Assembly: GCA_023390115.1 (NCBI GenBank)
Contig: JAEWDM010000016.1
Coordinates: forward strand, 186,001-250,000
Source: Bacillota bacterium
GTDB lineage: Bacteria; Bacillota; Clostridia; Acetivibrionales; DSM-27016
Reading direction: 5' to 3'
Length of the DNA: 64,000 nucleotides
Shown here: positions 25,472-33,795 of the stretch, piece after piece
How the letters are laid out: the number at the start of each line of letters is the position of its first letter
Numbering within the stretch: position 1 is the first letter of the stretch
Translations under genes and position numbers: made by a program
Notes under the pieces: generated by a model
Database searches by the model: none
What the model saw: only the letters and a program-made list of their open reading frames with translations
What the model was told of the DNA's origin: nothing

Positions 25472-27163
25472 ATGAGTTTCTTCAATTTGAAATTATCATT
25501 AAAAGGGAAAATTGCAGCAGGCTACATTACTATTATAGTCGTAATGGGTATAATAAGTTTCATCTCCTTATTCACTTTGAAGTTATCAGTTCAAAAGCTT
25601 GACAGATCGCTTGAAACGACGTTGACAGCCAATGATATTACAAATTCAGCAAATAACGTTAATAAAATACTATACAGTTTAGTAAATGGATCTGAAAACG
25701 ATAATTCAAACAAAATTTCTGATGAGATTAAATCCATGAGGTCAAATGTTGCGGTCTTAAAGACTACGATTACAAATAAAGATTCGTTGGAAGCACTCCT
25801 TTATGTTGAAAGGCATGTACAAACATTCATTGAATATACTGAGGGTGCTGTTGACGGAATAAAAAACAAGAATATTACAGTGGCTATTGATAATAAAGAA
25901 GCAGCTGACAAAGTTGTTGGTTTTCTTAAAAACTCTATTAACACATTTTTGTTTACCGAGTTAAAATACCAAAGACTCCAAAGAGATGTATTAAGGAAAC
26001 AGATTTCCAATATCGAATTTCTGATAATGATTGCAATTGTATTTATAGGAGTATTAAGTACAGTAATTGCCTTTATATTTGCAAATAGGGTTGCAGGAAT
26101 TATATCTCAAATAGCGCGTTCTGCAGAAAAAATCTCGAATGGAGAACTTAATCTGGAAGTGGTACAAGCTAAGTCGAATGATGACATAAGTTTGTTAACT
26201 ATGTCATTCGGCAAAATGGTACAGAACCTTCGCACAATAATCGGCAGCATAAACAAAAGTAGTTCCGGCGTTGCGGCAGCAGCCGAATTTTTAAAAATCG
26301 GGGCCACACAGAATTCTTGTGCAATTGAACAAATATCTTCATCAATGCAAGATGTTTCAAACGGTACAAATAAGCAATTGGTGCAGTCAAGAAAGACAGT
26401 TGAATTGGTGGAGAAGCTGACAGACAGTAATAAAAAAATCAGCTTCAACGTTCAGGATTTATTGGCAACATCAGATATAGCTGCAAAATCTGCAATGACT
26501 GGAAATGAAAAGATGAAGCACCTTCTTCAGCAGAATAATATTATCCAAGAGAAAATAGTGGAAACTCAAAAGGGTTCAGATACATTAAGAATCTATACTG
26601 CTGAAATACAAAAGATTCTTGATACTATCACTATGATAGCTTCTCAAACAAATCTCCTTGCATTAAATGCCGCAATTGAAGCAGCAAGAGCAGGTCAATA
26701 CGGAAGAGGTTTTGCAGTTGTCGCAGATGAAATCCGGAAACTCGCCGAAGGTTCGGAACATGCTACCAGGGATATTACAGGTATATTAAAAAAGATTCAG
26801 ACTCAAGCCCAACAATTAGCGGATAGTATGCTTATTGGTGTAAATGAGGTAAAAGCGGGTTCCCAGGCCGCAGAAGAAGCAAGCGAGTCCTTTAGTGATA
26901 TTGTTAGTACGAATGAAAGGGTTAACCAGCAATTGAAGGAGATTAATAGGGAAATAGAGGGTATAATCGGTGACATTAAGGAAATAGATGTAGGAAGCAA
27001 TAATATTAGCTTTATTGCCCAAAAGTCATCGGATAACTATCAGGAAATAGCAGCAGCTATTGAGGAACAAACAGCCAGCTTGGAAGAGGTTATGTCATCA
27101 GCAACAGAATTGTCGGAAATGGCAGATCAGTTAAAAACAATAGTTGAACAGTTTAGAACCTGA
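25472..27163 (+). CDS. Methyl-accepting chemotaxis protein inside the microcompartment operon
   Basis: 563 residues. Two membrane helices (about 13-35 and 183-205) bound a four-helix-type extracellular sensor. HAMP follows (about 206-260) and then the methyl-accepting coiled coil with the conserved hairpin IASQTNLLALNAAIEAARAG. The start is uncertain: GGGGGAG lies about 20 bases before the ATG. It lies between the activase and the shell genes in the same direction with short gaps, so it is probably co-regulated, letting cells move to the substrate. Confidence 0.92.
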   Translation: MSFFNLKLSLKGKIAAGYITIIVVMGIISFISLFTLKLSVQKLDRSLETTLTANDITNSANNVNKILYSLVNGSENDNSNKISDEIKSMRSNVAVLKTTITNKDSLEALLYVERHVQTFIEYTEGAVDGIKNKNITVAIDNKEAADKVVGFLKNSINTFLFTELKYQRLQRDVLRKQISNIEFLIMIAIVFIGVLSTVIAFIFANRVAGIISQIARSAEKISNGELNLEVVQAKSNDDISLLTMSFGKMVQNLRTIIGSINKSSSGVAAAAEFLKIGATQNSCAIEQISSSMQDVSNGTNKQLVQSRKTVELVEKLTDSNKKISFNVQDLLATSDIAAKSAMTGNEKMKHLLQQNNIIQEKIVETQKGSDTLRIYTAEIQKILDTITMIASQTNLLALNAAIEAARAGQYGRGFAVVADEIRKLAEGSEHATRDITGILKKIQTQAQQLADSMLIGVNEVKAGSQAAEEASESFSDIVSTNERVNQQLKEINREIEGIIGDIKEIDVGSNNISFIAQKSSDNYQEIAAAIEEQTASLEEVMSSATELSEMADQLKTIVEQFRT

Positions 27164-27191
27164 ACTATGAATAAATATAGGAGGCAGACAA

Positions 27192-27500
27192 ATGTATGCA
27201 GCAAAAGTAATAGGAACTGTAGTCTGTACAAGAAAGGACGAAAAATTGGATGGCAGGAAATTTCAGGTGGTACAGCCCGTCAACCTTTTGACACTGCAGT
27301 ATGAAGGTAAGCCGGCTGTTGCAATAGACTCTGTAGGTGCCGGAATTAACGAGATTGTACTAGTAGTTGGCGGCAGCTCGGCAAGGCAGACTGCCGTTAC
27401 TGCAAATACTCCAGTTGATGCAACAGTAATAGCTATAGTTGATTTAATAGTCGTGGGTGATAAAAAAGTGTTTGATAAAGGACAACAGTCGGAGGAGTAA
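27192..27500 (+). CDS. BMC-P shell vertex protein 1 (EutN/CcmL family)
   Basis: 102 residues, starts MYAAKVIGTVVCTRKDEKLDG, the family's N-terminal strand pattern, with DSVGAGINEIVLVVGGSSAR in the core. Pentameric proteins of this family cap the vertices of the protein shell. First of three tandem paralogues. Confidence 0.92.
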   Translation: MYAAKVIGTVVCTRKDEKLDGRKFQVVQPVNLLTLQYEGKPAVAIDSVGAGINEIVLVVGGSSARQTAVTANTPVDATVIAIVDLIVVGDKKVFDKGQQSEE

Positions 27501-27503
27501 AGC

Positions 27504-27773
27504 ATGTATCTAGCTAAAGTGATAGGTACGGTAGTAGCTACCGCAAAAGATGAATCACTTGCAGGGGTAAAACTTTTAGTTATTCAGCCTATAGACTCAG
27601 CAGGTGAAAATGTTGGATCAGCATTGGTAGCTGCGGATACAATTGGAGCAGGGAGTGGTGATATAGTGTTTTGTGCCAAAAGTAAGGACGGTGCTATGCC
27701 TCTAAAGGATCCTAATGCTCCATCTGATGCAGGAATAATAGGGATTGTAGATTACGTCTATTGTATTAAATAG
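27504..27773 (+). CDS. BMC-P shell vertex protein 2 (EutN/CcmL family)
   Basis: 89 residues, MYLAKVIGTVVATAKDESLAG start and DTIGAGSGDIVFCAKS core. The ATG lies three bases after the preceding stop, with GGAGG in the end of the preceding gene. The shortest of the three and the most like canonical EutN in length. Confidence 0.92.
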   Translation: MYLAKVIGTVVATAKDESLAGVKLLVIQPIDSAGENVGSALVAADTIGAGSGDIVFCAKSKDGAMPLKDPNAPSDAGIIGIVDYVYCIK

Positions 27774-27786
27774 AAAGGGATGCACA

Positions 27787-28080
27787 ATGATATTTGCTCG
27801 TGTTGTAGGAAATATTGTTTCAACACAAAAGAATCAGAATCTAATAGGTGCCAAGCTGATGATACTTCAGCCTTTGGATACAAAAGGAAATGATGCTGGT
27901 GATGAGTTTATTGCAATTGATGGTGTAGGGGCAGGAGTAGGCGATCTTGTTATTGCTATTGCTGAAGGAGGCTCAGCACGCCAGGTATATAAAGCAAAAG
28001 AACCTCTGACACCAATTGACACGGTAATAGCAGGGATTGTAGATGTGCTTGAAAGCGAAGATGGTGTTATTCGATTATGA
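27787..28080 (+). CDS. BMC-P shell vertex protein 3 (EutN/CcmL family)
   Basis: 97 residues, start MIFARVVGNIVSTQKNQNLIG and DGVGAGVGDLVIAIAEGGSAR core. Three vertex paralogues are common in glycyl-radical compartments, where they may form different vertices; which position each takes cannot be told. Confidence 0.92.
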   Translation: MIFARVVGNIVSTQKNQNLIGAKLMILQPLDTKGNDAGDEFIAIDGVGAGVGDLVIAIAEGGSARQVYKAKEPLTPIDTVIAGIVDVLESEDGVIRL

Positions 28081-28104
28081 AATAAACTTTGAGGAGGCGA
28101 AATT

Positions 28105-28155
28105 ATGCTATCCTATTCCAAAGTTTACAATATAAAAAAACAGAAAATATTATGA
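28105..28155 (+). CDS. 16-codon small ORF before deoC
   Basis: MLSYSKVYNIKKQKIL with a full GAGGAGG site seven bases before the ATG, ending in a TGA ten bases before the next ATG. The strong ribosome site is the only evidence. It could be a leader peptide or a decayed N-terminal remnant. Confidence 0.3.
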   Translation: MLSYSKVYNIKKQKIL

Positions 28156-28164
28156 GGTGAGAAA

Positions 28165-28986
28165 ATGGAAATCAACAAATTGATTGAAGAAATTACACGC
28201 GATGTATTAAAGGAAGTATGTAATGATAATGGATTAAAAGCGTTGAAAAGAGCCAATGATTTAGCGGAAGTTTTGCCAAATGGAATAGATATCAACAATT
28301 TGGCAGCTACTTGTGACCATACCGTTCTAAAGCCTGAAACTACAAAAAGTACAATTGGAAAATTTTGTAAAGAAGCAATTCATTGGGGGTTTGCATCGGT
28401 ATGCGTCAATCCTGCAAATGTAAGATATGCAGCCAGTATATTAAAAGGTACGAACGTTAAAGTTTGTACAGTAATTGGATTTCCCTTAGGTGCTAATACT
28501 TCGTTTGTCAAAGCAGCTGAGACAAGGGATGCAATCGCAAATGGCGCACAGGAAGTGGATATGGTTATCAATATCGGTGCGCTGAAAGATGGGGAGTATG
28601 ATCTTGTTTTCAATGATATTAAAGCTGTTGTTGATGCGGCAGCAAGACAAGCACTTGTAAAAGTAATTATTGAAACTTGTCTTCTGACTGACCAAGAAAA
28701 GGTCAAGGCATGTCAACTGGCTAAAGAGGCAGGTGCAGATTTTGTAAAAACATCCACTGGGATGAGCACTGGAGGCGCTACTGTTGAAGATATTTTATTA
28801 ATGAGAAGGACTGTTGGCCCAGATTTGGGAGTCAAAGCTTCAACAGGTGTCAATAACCGTGAGATTGCATTGAATCTTATCAGAGCGGGAGCTACACGTC
28901 TCGGAACAAGTAAAGGTAGTATTATACAGACCGGGAAAATGCCTGATCAGGCGGCAGGAGCACAAGCTGCTAAAGACAATTACTAA
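28165..28986 (+). CDS. deoC: Deoxyribose-phosphate aldolase with N-terminal targeting-like extension
   Basis: 273 residues, about 50 longer than plain DeoC. The catalytic core is complete: CDHTVLKPETT at the start, D132 (EVDMVINIG), the Schiff-base lysine K195 in VKTSTG and the proton-relay lysine K224 in GVKASTGV. It splits 2-deoxyribose-5-phosphate into acetaldehyde and glyceraldehyde-3-phosphate. The first 20 residues (MEINKLIEEITRDVLKEV) form an amphipathic helix followed by a linker, as in cargo-targeting peptides of microcompartments. The product acetaldehyde is the substrate of the aldehyde dehydrogenase encoded next. Confidence 0.93.
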   Translation: MEINKLIEEITRDVLKEVCNDNGLKALKRANDLAEVLPNGIDINNLAATCDHTVLKPETTKSTIGKFCKEAIHWGFASVCVNPANVRYAASILKGTNVKVCTVIGFPLGANTSFVKAAETRDAIANGAQEVDMVINIGALKDGEYDLVFNDIKAVVDAAARQALVKVIIETCLLTDQEKVKACQLAKEAGADFVKTSTGMSTGGATVEDILLMRRTVGPDLGVKASTGVNNREIALNLIRAGATRLGTSKGSIIQTGKMPDQAAGAQAAKDNY

Positions 28987-29012
28987 AACGGCCTTGGAGG
29001 GATGTGTTTAAC

Positions 29013-30467
29013 ATGGGAAGTAGTATTGAAAATGATAATACGGCATTATCAATAAAAAAAGCAAATGAACTGATGGAAATAGCCTACAATAGTCAAAAAA
29101 CAATAGCTGAATTTGAACAGTCCAAAATTAACCGAATTGTTGAAGCTATGGCTAAGGTTGGTTATGAGAATTCCAGACGTTTGGCTTCCATGGCTGTTTA
29201 TGAATCAAAAATAGGTGTTGCTGAAGATAAGGTAATAAAAAATCAGTTTGCTACAAAGAACTTATATAACTATATAAAAGATATGAAAACAGCTGGGATT
29301 ATCAATGAAGACATAGAAAATGGCATTATCGAAATTGCAGCTCCTATGGGGGTGGTTGTAGGAATCGTACCAACTACCAACCCCACCTCAACAATCATGT
29401 ATAAAGCGATAATTGCGATTAAAGCTAGAAATTCCATTGTGTTTTCACCTCACCCACGAGCTATCAAATGTTCCCTTGAAGCAGCAAGACTTATGGAGGA
29501 TGCAGCTGTTTCGGCAGGGGCACCCAAGGGATTGATCAATTGCCTGCCGATATGCACGATGGAAGCAACAGATGTCCTGATGCATCATCCAAAAGCAGCA
29601 GTGATACTGGCAACAGGTGGATCAGCTATGGTTAAGGCAGCATACAGTTCAGGTACTCCAGCTTACGGAGTAGGGCCAGGGAATGTTCCGGCTTTTATAG
29701 AACGATCAGCTGACATAGGTGATGCGGTAGATAAAATAATAGCAAGCAAGACATTTGATAATGGAACTATATGTGCGTCTGAGCAAGCAATAGTAACTGA
29801 ACAAATAATTGCGGATAATGTAATCGCTGAAGTGAAGAAAAAAGGTGGATATTTTGTAACAGGACCTGAATTGAAGGCACTTGAAAAAACAGTGATAAAA
29901 CCGAACGGGATGGTAAATCCTGCGGTTGTAGGCCAGAGCCCGAAGACTATAGCAGATTTGGCAGGAATCAAAATACCTGATGGAACAAAAGTCATAATTG
30001 CACATGTAAATGGAGTTGGAAATGAATATCCCCTTTCAGCTGAAAAGCTGTGTCCTGTACTCGCATTTTATGTTGAAAAAGATTGGGAAAAAGTGTGTGA
30101 AAGAAGTATTGAACTGCTTAGATACGGAGGACTGGGACACACTATGGTAATTCATTCGAAAAATAATAATATTATTCGGGAATTTGGAATGAAGAAACCA
30201 GTGTTCCGTATTCTAGTTAATACACCTTCTTCCTTGGGAGCTGTAGGATATACGACAGGTTTGGCACCAGCTTTGACGTTGGGCTGTGGAACTTGGGGCG
30301 GAAGCATCACTTCAGACAATGTTACTCCAATGCACTTAATTCACAAAAAGCGCATTGCTTATCATTTGGAAAAAGAGAAAAAACAGCTTGAACATAAAGT
30401 ATTTAATTACTTTTATAAAAAAGAGGAAGTAATTAAAGCGATTGATGAAATGATAAAGGTCAAATAA
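29013..30467 (+). CDS. CoA-acylating aldehyde dehydrogenase (EutE/PduP type)
   Basis: 484 residues from the ATG at 29013 (GGAGGG 11 bases upstream; a GTG at 29004 is too close). Converts an aldehyde (acetaldehyde expected) plus CoA and NAD+ to acyl-CoA and NADH inside the compartment. The catalytic Cys is C254 in NGTICASEQ; the cofactor-binding part includes TGGSAMVKAAYSSGTPA. The helical N-terminus is longer than in non-compartment homologues and could aid encapsulation. Confidence 0.93.
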   Translation: MGSSIENDNTALSIKKANELMEIAYNSQKTIAEFEQSKINRIVEAMAKVGYENSRRLASMAVYESKIGVAEDKVIKNQFATKNLYNYIKDMKTAGIINEDIENGIIEIAAPMGVVVGIVPTTNPTSTIMYKAIIAIKARNSIVFSPHPRAIKCSLEAARLMEDAAVSAGAPKGLINCLPICTMEATDVLMHHPKAAVILATGGSAMVKAAYSSGTPAYGVGPGNVPAFIERSADIGDAVDKIIASKTFDNGTICASEQAIVTEQIIADNVIAEVKKKGGYFVTGPELKALEKTVIKPNGMVNPAVVGQSPKTIADLAGIKIPDGTKVIIAHVNGVGNEYPLSAEKLCPVLAFYVEKDWEKVCERSIELLRYGGLGHTMVIHSKNNNIIREFGMKKPVFRILVNTPSSLGAVGYTTGLAPALTLGCGTWGGSITSDNVTPMHLIHKKRIAYHLEKEKKQLEHKVFNYFYKKEEVIKAIDEMIKVK

Positions 30468-30497
30468 AGTACACAAAAAATCTATGGAGGTTAAATC

Positions 30498-30806
30498 ATG
30501 AGTGAAGCAATTGGAATGATTGAAACAAAAGGTCTGGTAGGTGCTATCGAAGCAGCTGACGCAATGGTGAAAGCTGCAAATGTCCAACTGATTGGTAAGG
30601 AAATTGTTGGCGGAGGTCTTGTAATGGTTATTGTACGAGGCGATGTTGGCGCTGTAAAAGCTGCTACTGATGCAGGGGCTGCGGCTGCTGGACGTGTTGG
30701 TGAGATTAAGTCGGTTCATGTTATTGCTCGCCCACATAATGAAGTTGCAGCAGTACTTCCAAAACAAGAAACTGCAAAGACTGAAAGCAAAACTGCTTCA
30801 AAATAA
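30498..30806 (+). CDS. BMC-H shell hexamer protein 1
   Basis: 102 residues; a single BMC domain (IGMIETKGLVGAIEAADAMVKAANV, then DVGAVKAATDAGAAAAGRVGE and HVIARPHNEV). The family is PduA/PduJ/EutM-like. It carries a short Lys/Thr/Glu-rich C-terminal tail (ETAKTESKTASK) absent from the two downstream copies. TGGAGG precedes the ATG. Confidence 0.95.
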   Translation: MSEAIGMIETKGLVGAIEAADAMVKAANVQLIGKEIVGGGLVMVIVRGDVGAVKAATDAGAAAAGRVGEIKSVHVIARPHNEVAAVLPKQETAKTESKTASK

Positions 30807-30820
30807 GGAGGAACTATTTT

Positions 30821-31099
30821 ATGGAAAATGCATTAGGAATGATTGAGACCAGAGGTTTAATAGGAGCAATAGAAGCAGCGGATGCGATGGTAAAAGCTGC
30901 GAATGTCAAGCTTGTTGGCAAAGAATGTATTGGCGGTGCTTATATAACGGTAATGGTTCGTGGAGATGTGGGGGCCGTAAAAGCTGCTGTAGATGCGGGA
31001 GCTGCGGCGGCAGGACGTGTTGGAGAACTTAAGTCAGTTCATGTTATACCTCGTCCTCACACTGAAGTTGAGTCAATCCTTCCGAAATTTGATAAATAA
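30821..31099 (+). CDS. BMC-H shell hexamer protein 2
   Basis: 92 residues, canonical PduA-like length with the SVHVIPRPHTEVESILPKF ending. Pore-loop region reads KECIGGAYITV. Fifteen bases after paralogue 1, with AAGGAGG upstream. Confidence 0.95.
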   Translation: MENALGMIETRGLIGAIEAADAMVKAANVKLVGKECIGGAYITVMVRGDVGAVKAAVDAGAAAAGRVGELKSVHVIPRPHTEVESILPKFDK

Positions 31100-31126
31100 A
31101 ATATTGATAAATGGGGGTTTAATAAA

Positions 31127-31399
31127 ATGGAAAATGCACTTGGCATGGTTGAAACTATAGGAGAAGTTGGAGCTATTGAAGCTGCTGATACGATGGTAAA
31201 AGCAGCAAACGTAAAATTGATTGGTAAAGAGAAGATTGGAAGCGGATATGTAACGGTTATGGTTCGCGGAGATGTAGGCGCGGTTAAAGCTGCAGTTGAT
31301 GCAGGTGCAGCAGCAGCAAAGCGTGTTGGAGAACTTAAATCAGTCCAGGTAATTCCTCGCCCGCATACAGAAGTAGAGTCAATTTTACCAAAGGGATAA
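31127..31399 (+). CDS. BMC-H shell hexamer protein 3
   Basis: 90 residues, very close to paralogue 2 (shared C-terminus RPHTEVESILPK) but with pore region KEKIGSGYVTV and A-A-K-R in the conserved GAAAAKRVGEL helix. Gene duplication within the operon is evident. Confidence 0.95.
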   Translation: MENALGMVETIGEVGAIEAADTMVKAANVKLIGKEKIGSGYVTVMVRGDVGAVKAAVDAGAAAAKRVGELKSVQVIPRPHTEVESILPKG

Positions 31400-31426
31400 T
31401 TTACATTAAAAGGTGGTGGGTAATTA

Positions 31427-32284
31427 ATGGAACAGGAGGTACTTGAGCAGGTTATTTCAAAAATACTACTGAAGATAACGGCTTACTCCATTGCAGCAGT
31501 AAATCCCAGACCTTTTCCCATAGGTGTTTCCAATAGGCATATTCATCTCTCTCAAAGAGATTTGGAGAGTTTGTTTGGGCAGGGTTATACCCTTCAAAAT
31601 ATGAAGGAGCTTTCCCAGCCCGGACAATATGCAGCAGCAGAGACCGTAATTCTAGCTGGACCTAAAGGGAGTATAGAACAAGTCAGAGTCTTGGGCCCTG
31701 TAAGAAATAAAACCCAGATAGAGATTTTAAGAGGTGATGCATTCAAGTTAGGTGTGTCTGCTCCGGTCCGTGAATCTGGAAATCTTGATGGATCAGGGGA
31801 AATAACAGTAATTGGCCCAAAGGGTTCAATTTATATTAAAGAAGGATTAATTATTGCAAAGAGACATATTCACATGCACCCTTCTGATGCTCTAACTTAC
31901 TGTGTTAACGATGGTCAGATTGTCCAGGTGAAAGTCGGCGGAGATCGGGGAGCAATATTTGATAATGTAGTTGTAAGAGTTAGTGATAAGTTTTCGCTTG
32001 ATTTCCATGTCGATATGGATGAAGCCAATGGAGCCGGAATAAAGCATGGGGATGTATCTGCCCATCTTTTGACTACAAGGTTCTGTTTAGATGGAGATAT
32101 CAATGATGCACAGAATATGCAGCAGAAGGACAATATAATTGTCGATGAACCACTAAAAATTATTACAGAGGCGACAGTACGCAGGGCATGGGAGAGAAAA
32201 GCTGCACTAAAAATAAATAAAGGCGTGATATGTACACCTTTGGCAATGGATACCATCAAGGAACTTGGGATAAAAGTAATCTAG
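31427..32284 (+). CDS. pduL: PduL-type phosphotransacylase
   Basis: 285 residues. Converts acyl-CoA and phosphate into acyl-phosphate, recycling CoA in the lumen. Both metal-binding His clusters are present: NRHIHLS (H38, H40) and KRHIHMH (H147, H149, H151), as are the two PduL half-domains. An N-terminal helix MEQEVLEQVISKILLKI is a likely targeting peptide. Beyond the usual end it has about 60 extra residues closing with CTPLAMDTIKELGIKVI, resembling the next protein's VTPAAKDWAKDHKINIV. Confidence 0.93.
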   Translation: MEQEVLEQVISKILLKITAYSIAAVNPRPFPIGVSNRHIHLSQRDLESLFGQGYTLQNMKELSQPGQYAAAETVILAGPKGSIEQVRVLGPVRNKTQIEILRGDAFKLGVSAPVRESGNLDGSGEITVIGPKGSIYIKEGLIIAKRHIHMHPSDALTYCVNDGQIVQVKVGGDRGAIFDNVVVRVSDKFSLDFHVDMDEANGAGIKHGDVSAHLLTTRFCLDGDINDAQNMQQKDNIIVDEPLKIITEATVRRAWERKAALKINKGVICTPLAMDTIKELGIKVI

Positions 32285-32308
32285 ATGTAAAAAATTGAGG
32301 TGATTTAA

Positions 32309-32644
32309 GTGGCGAATGTAGTGACACAAATTGAAATGATGAAATTCTCAGGAATGGATAGTGTTGCTTTCCCTTTTGGCACTATTGTGACACCGGCTGC
32401 AAAAGACTGGGCTAAGGATCATAAAATAAATATAGTAATCGGACAATGCGATGATAAGCCAAAAAATCAAGAAAACCAAGAACAGACTTTTGAAATTAAC
32501 CTTGATAAGTCTGAACTGTTAAAAAAGACAACGGCAGCAATGATTCAAAATATTGGAGCTGATGCCGGTTCATTCAATGAAGATAAGCTTGCCGAAGCAA
32601 TCATCATTTGCCTAGAGAGAATGGGATGCAAGGTTGAAAAATGA
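32309..32644 (+). CDS. Small microcompartment-operon protein of unknown function
   Basis: 111 residues, GTG start with GAGGTG upstream. The N-terminal half has the pattern TIVTPAAKDWAKDHKINIVIG, reminiscent of short segments found in Eut/Pdu accessory proteins; the C-terminal half is helical (DKLAEAIIICLERMGCKVEK). No catalytic residues are evident. Translated between PduL and the cupin, so an assembly or cofactor role is possible but unproven. Confidence 0.75.
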   Translation: MANVVTQIEMMKFSGMDSVAFPFGTIVTPAAKDWAKDHKINIVIGQCDDKPKNQENQEQTFEINLDKSELLKKTTAAMIQNIGADAGSFNEDKLAEAIIICLERMGCKVEK

Positions 32645-32664
32645 TTTTGGAGGGAGGATTTAAA

Positions 32665-33012
32665 ATGATACAAAGAGCCTCAAATATGGAGATAGAAGAA
32701 AGACAGGCTATGAAAGGCGGTAAGGGAACTATCGCTGTTACACATATACTTAAACAGATTCAGATGAGAGGTAAATGTCGCTTTTTTGGCAAAATGCTTA
32801 TTAATCCAGGTTGCTCTGTAGGTTTACATATCCACGAGAACGAAGAAGAAATATATTACGTTTTAAAGGGCAGCGGAATCGTTGAAGACAATGGCATCAA
32901 GCAGGAGGTCAAAGCAGGTGATGTTATACTTACCGGCGGTGGAAGTTCACATTCTGTTGATAACAATACTAACGAACCGCTTGAAGTTTTAGGTATCGTT
33001 TTACTGTATTAA
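32665..33012 (+). CDS. Single-domain cupin
   Basis: 115 residues from the ATG at 32665 (GGAGGGAGGA upstream; the ATG at 32641 overlaps the previous stop and lacks a site). The cupin motif 1 reads GCSVGLHIHENEEEIYYVLKG with H, H, E metal ligands, and motif 2 is GDVILTGGGSSHSVDN. Cupins in ethanolamine-type loci (EutQ) have been linked to acetate kinase-like or accessory roles; sugar isomerase or sensor functions are also possible here. Confidence 0.85.
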   Translation: MIQRASNMEIEERQAMKGGKGTIAVTHILKQIQMRGKCRFFGKMLINPGCSVGLHIHENEEEIYYVLKGSGIVEDNGIKQEVKAGDVILTGGGSSHSVDNNTNEPLEVLGIVLLY

Positions 33013-33045
33013 ATATGAATAAGATTTGGAAAGATGGTGATTCTG

Positions 33046-33792
33046 TTGAATACTACAAATCTTGAAAGTATCATCTGTGAAATAGTCCGCAGAATATTAA
33101 TTGAAAAAAACAATTATAACGGCAAATGTGATGGGGAATTTGATAATAATCTCGCTTTAATTATAGAACATTCTATGATTAGGGCTGATGCTACCCCGGA
33201 AATGGTAAAGAAGTTTTGTGAAGAGGCCATAAATTATAAATTTCGAAACGTTGCTTTGGCGCCATGTTTTGTTCCACTTGCAGCCCAAATTCTTGCAGGT
33301 ACAGGAGTAAGGGTATCCACTGCTATTGCTTTTCCAATGGGAATTGCAACAACAAAAATAAAAGTTACGGAAACTATTGATGTGATAGAGAACGGCGCTA
33401 CCGAGATAGATCTTCCGGTAAATGTAGGATTAGTTAAAGCGGGTAAATTGGAAGCTCTAAAGGCAGATATTGAAGCCGTAATCGTTTCTGCAAATAAAAG
33501 AGCATTAGTAAAAGTTGTGGTTGATCTCGGCGCTTTGAATCTTGAAGAACAGATTAAGGTTGCATTTATTGCAAAGCTAGCTGGAGCGGACTTTATAAAA
33601 CTAGCGGCAGGGGCCAAGCCAGACGGGGTTACAGTGGAAGATGTAAAACGTATTCGCCAAGTGGTAGGCTCCGAAATGGGTATTAAAGCTGACGGTGGAA
33701 TTAAGGACTATAAATCGGCTGTAGCATTGATTGAAGCAGGTGCTACAACTATTGGAGCCAGCGGTTCTGTGAAAATAGTTACTAGGGGCTAA
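33046..33792 (+). CDS. Divergent DeoC-family aldolase with targeting-like N-terminus
   Basis: 248 residues from the TTG at 33046 (GGTGA five bases upstream); an ATG at 33034 is in frame but has no spaced site. Catalytic residues of DeoC persist: D122 (EIDLPVNVG), Schiff-base K185 and K214 (GIKADGG). But the phosphate-loop signature KTSTG is KLAAG, and DHTxLKP at the start is EHSMIRA, so the substrate or its phosphate handling differs from deoC at 28165. NLESIICEIVRRILIEKNN looks like an encapsulation helix. It may cleave or condense a related aldehyde made by the glycyl radical branch. Confidence 0.85.
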   Translation: MNTTNLESIICEIVRRILIEKNNYNGKCDGEFDNNLALIIEHSMIRADATPEMVKKFCEEAINYKFRNVALAPCFVPLAAQILAGTGVRVSTAIAFPMGIATTKIKVTETIDVIENGATEIDLPVNVGLVKAGKLEALKADIEAVIVSANKRALVKVVVDLGALNLEEQIKVAFIAKLAGADFIKLAAGAKPDGVTVEDVKRIRQVVGSEMGIKADGGIKDYKSAVALIEAGATTIGASGSVKIVTRG

Positions 33793-33795
33793 GAT

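Noticed and set aside
30498..31399. Assembly duplication of the three BMC-H genes
   Set aside because: The copies differ at many synonymous and several coding positions and in their tails, so they are true paralogues.
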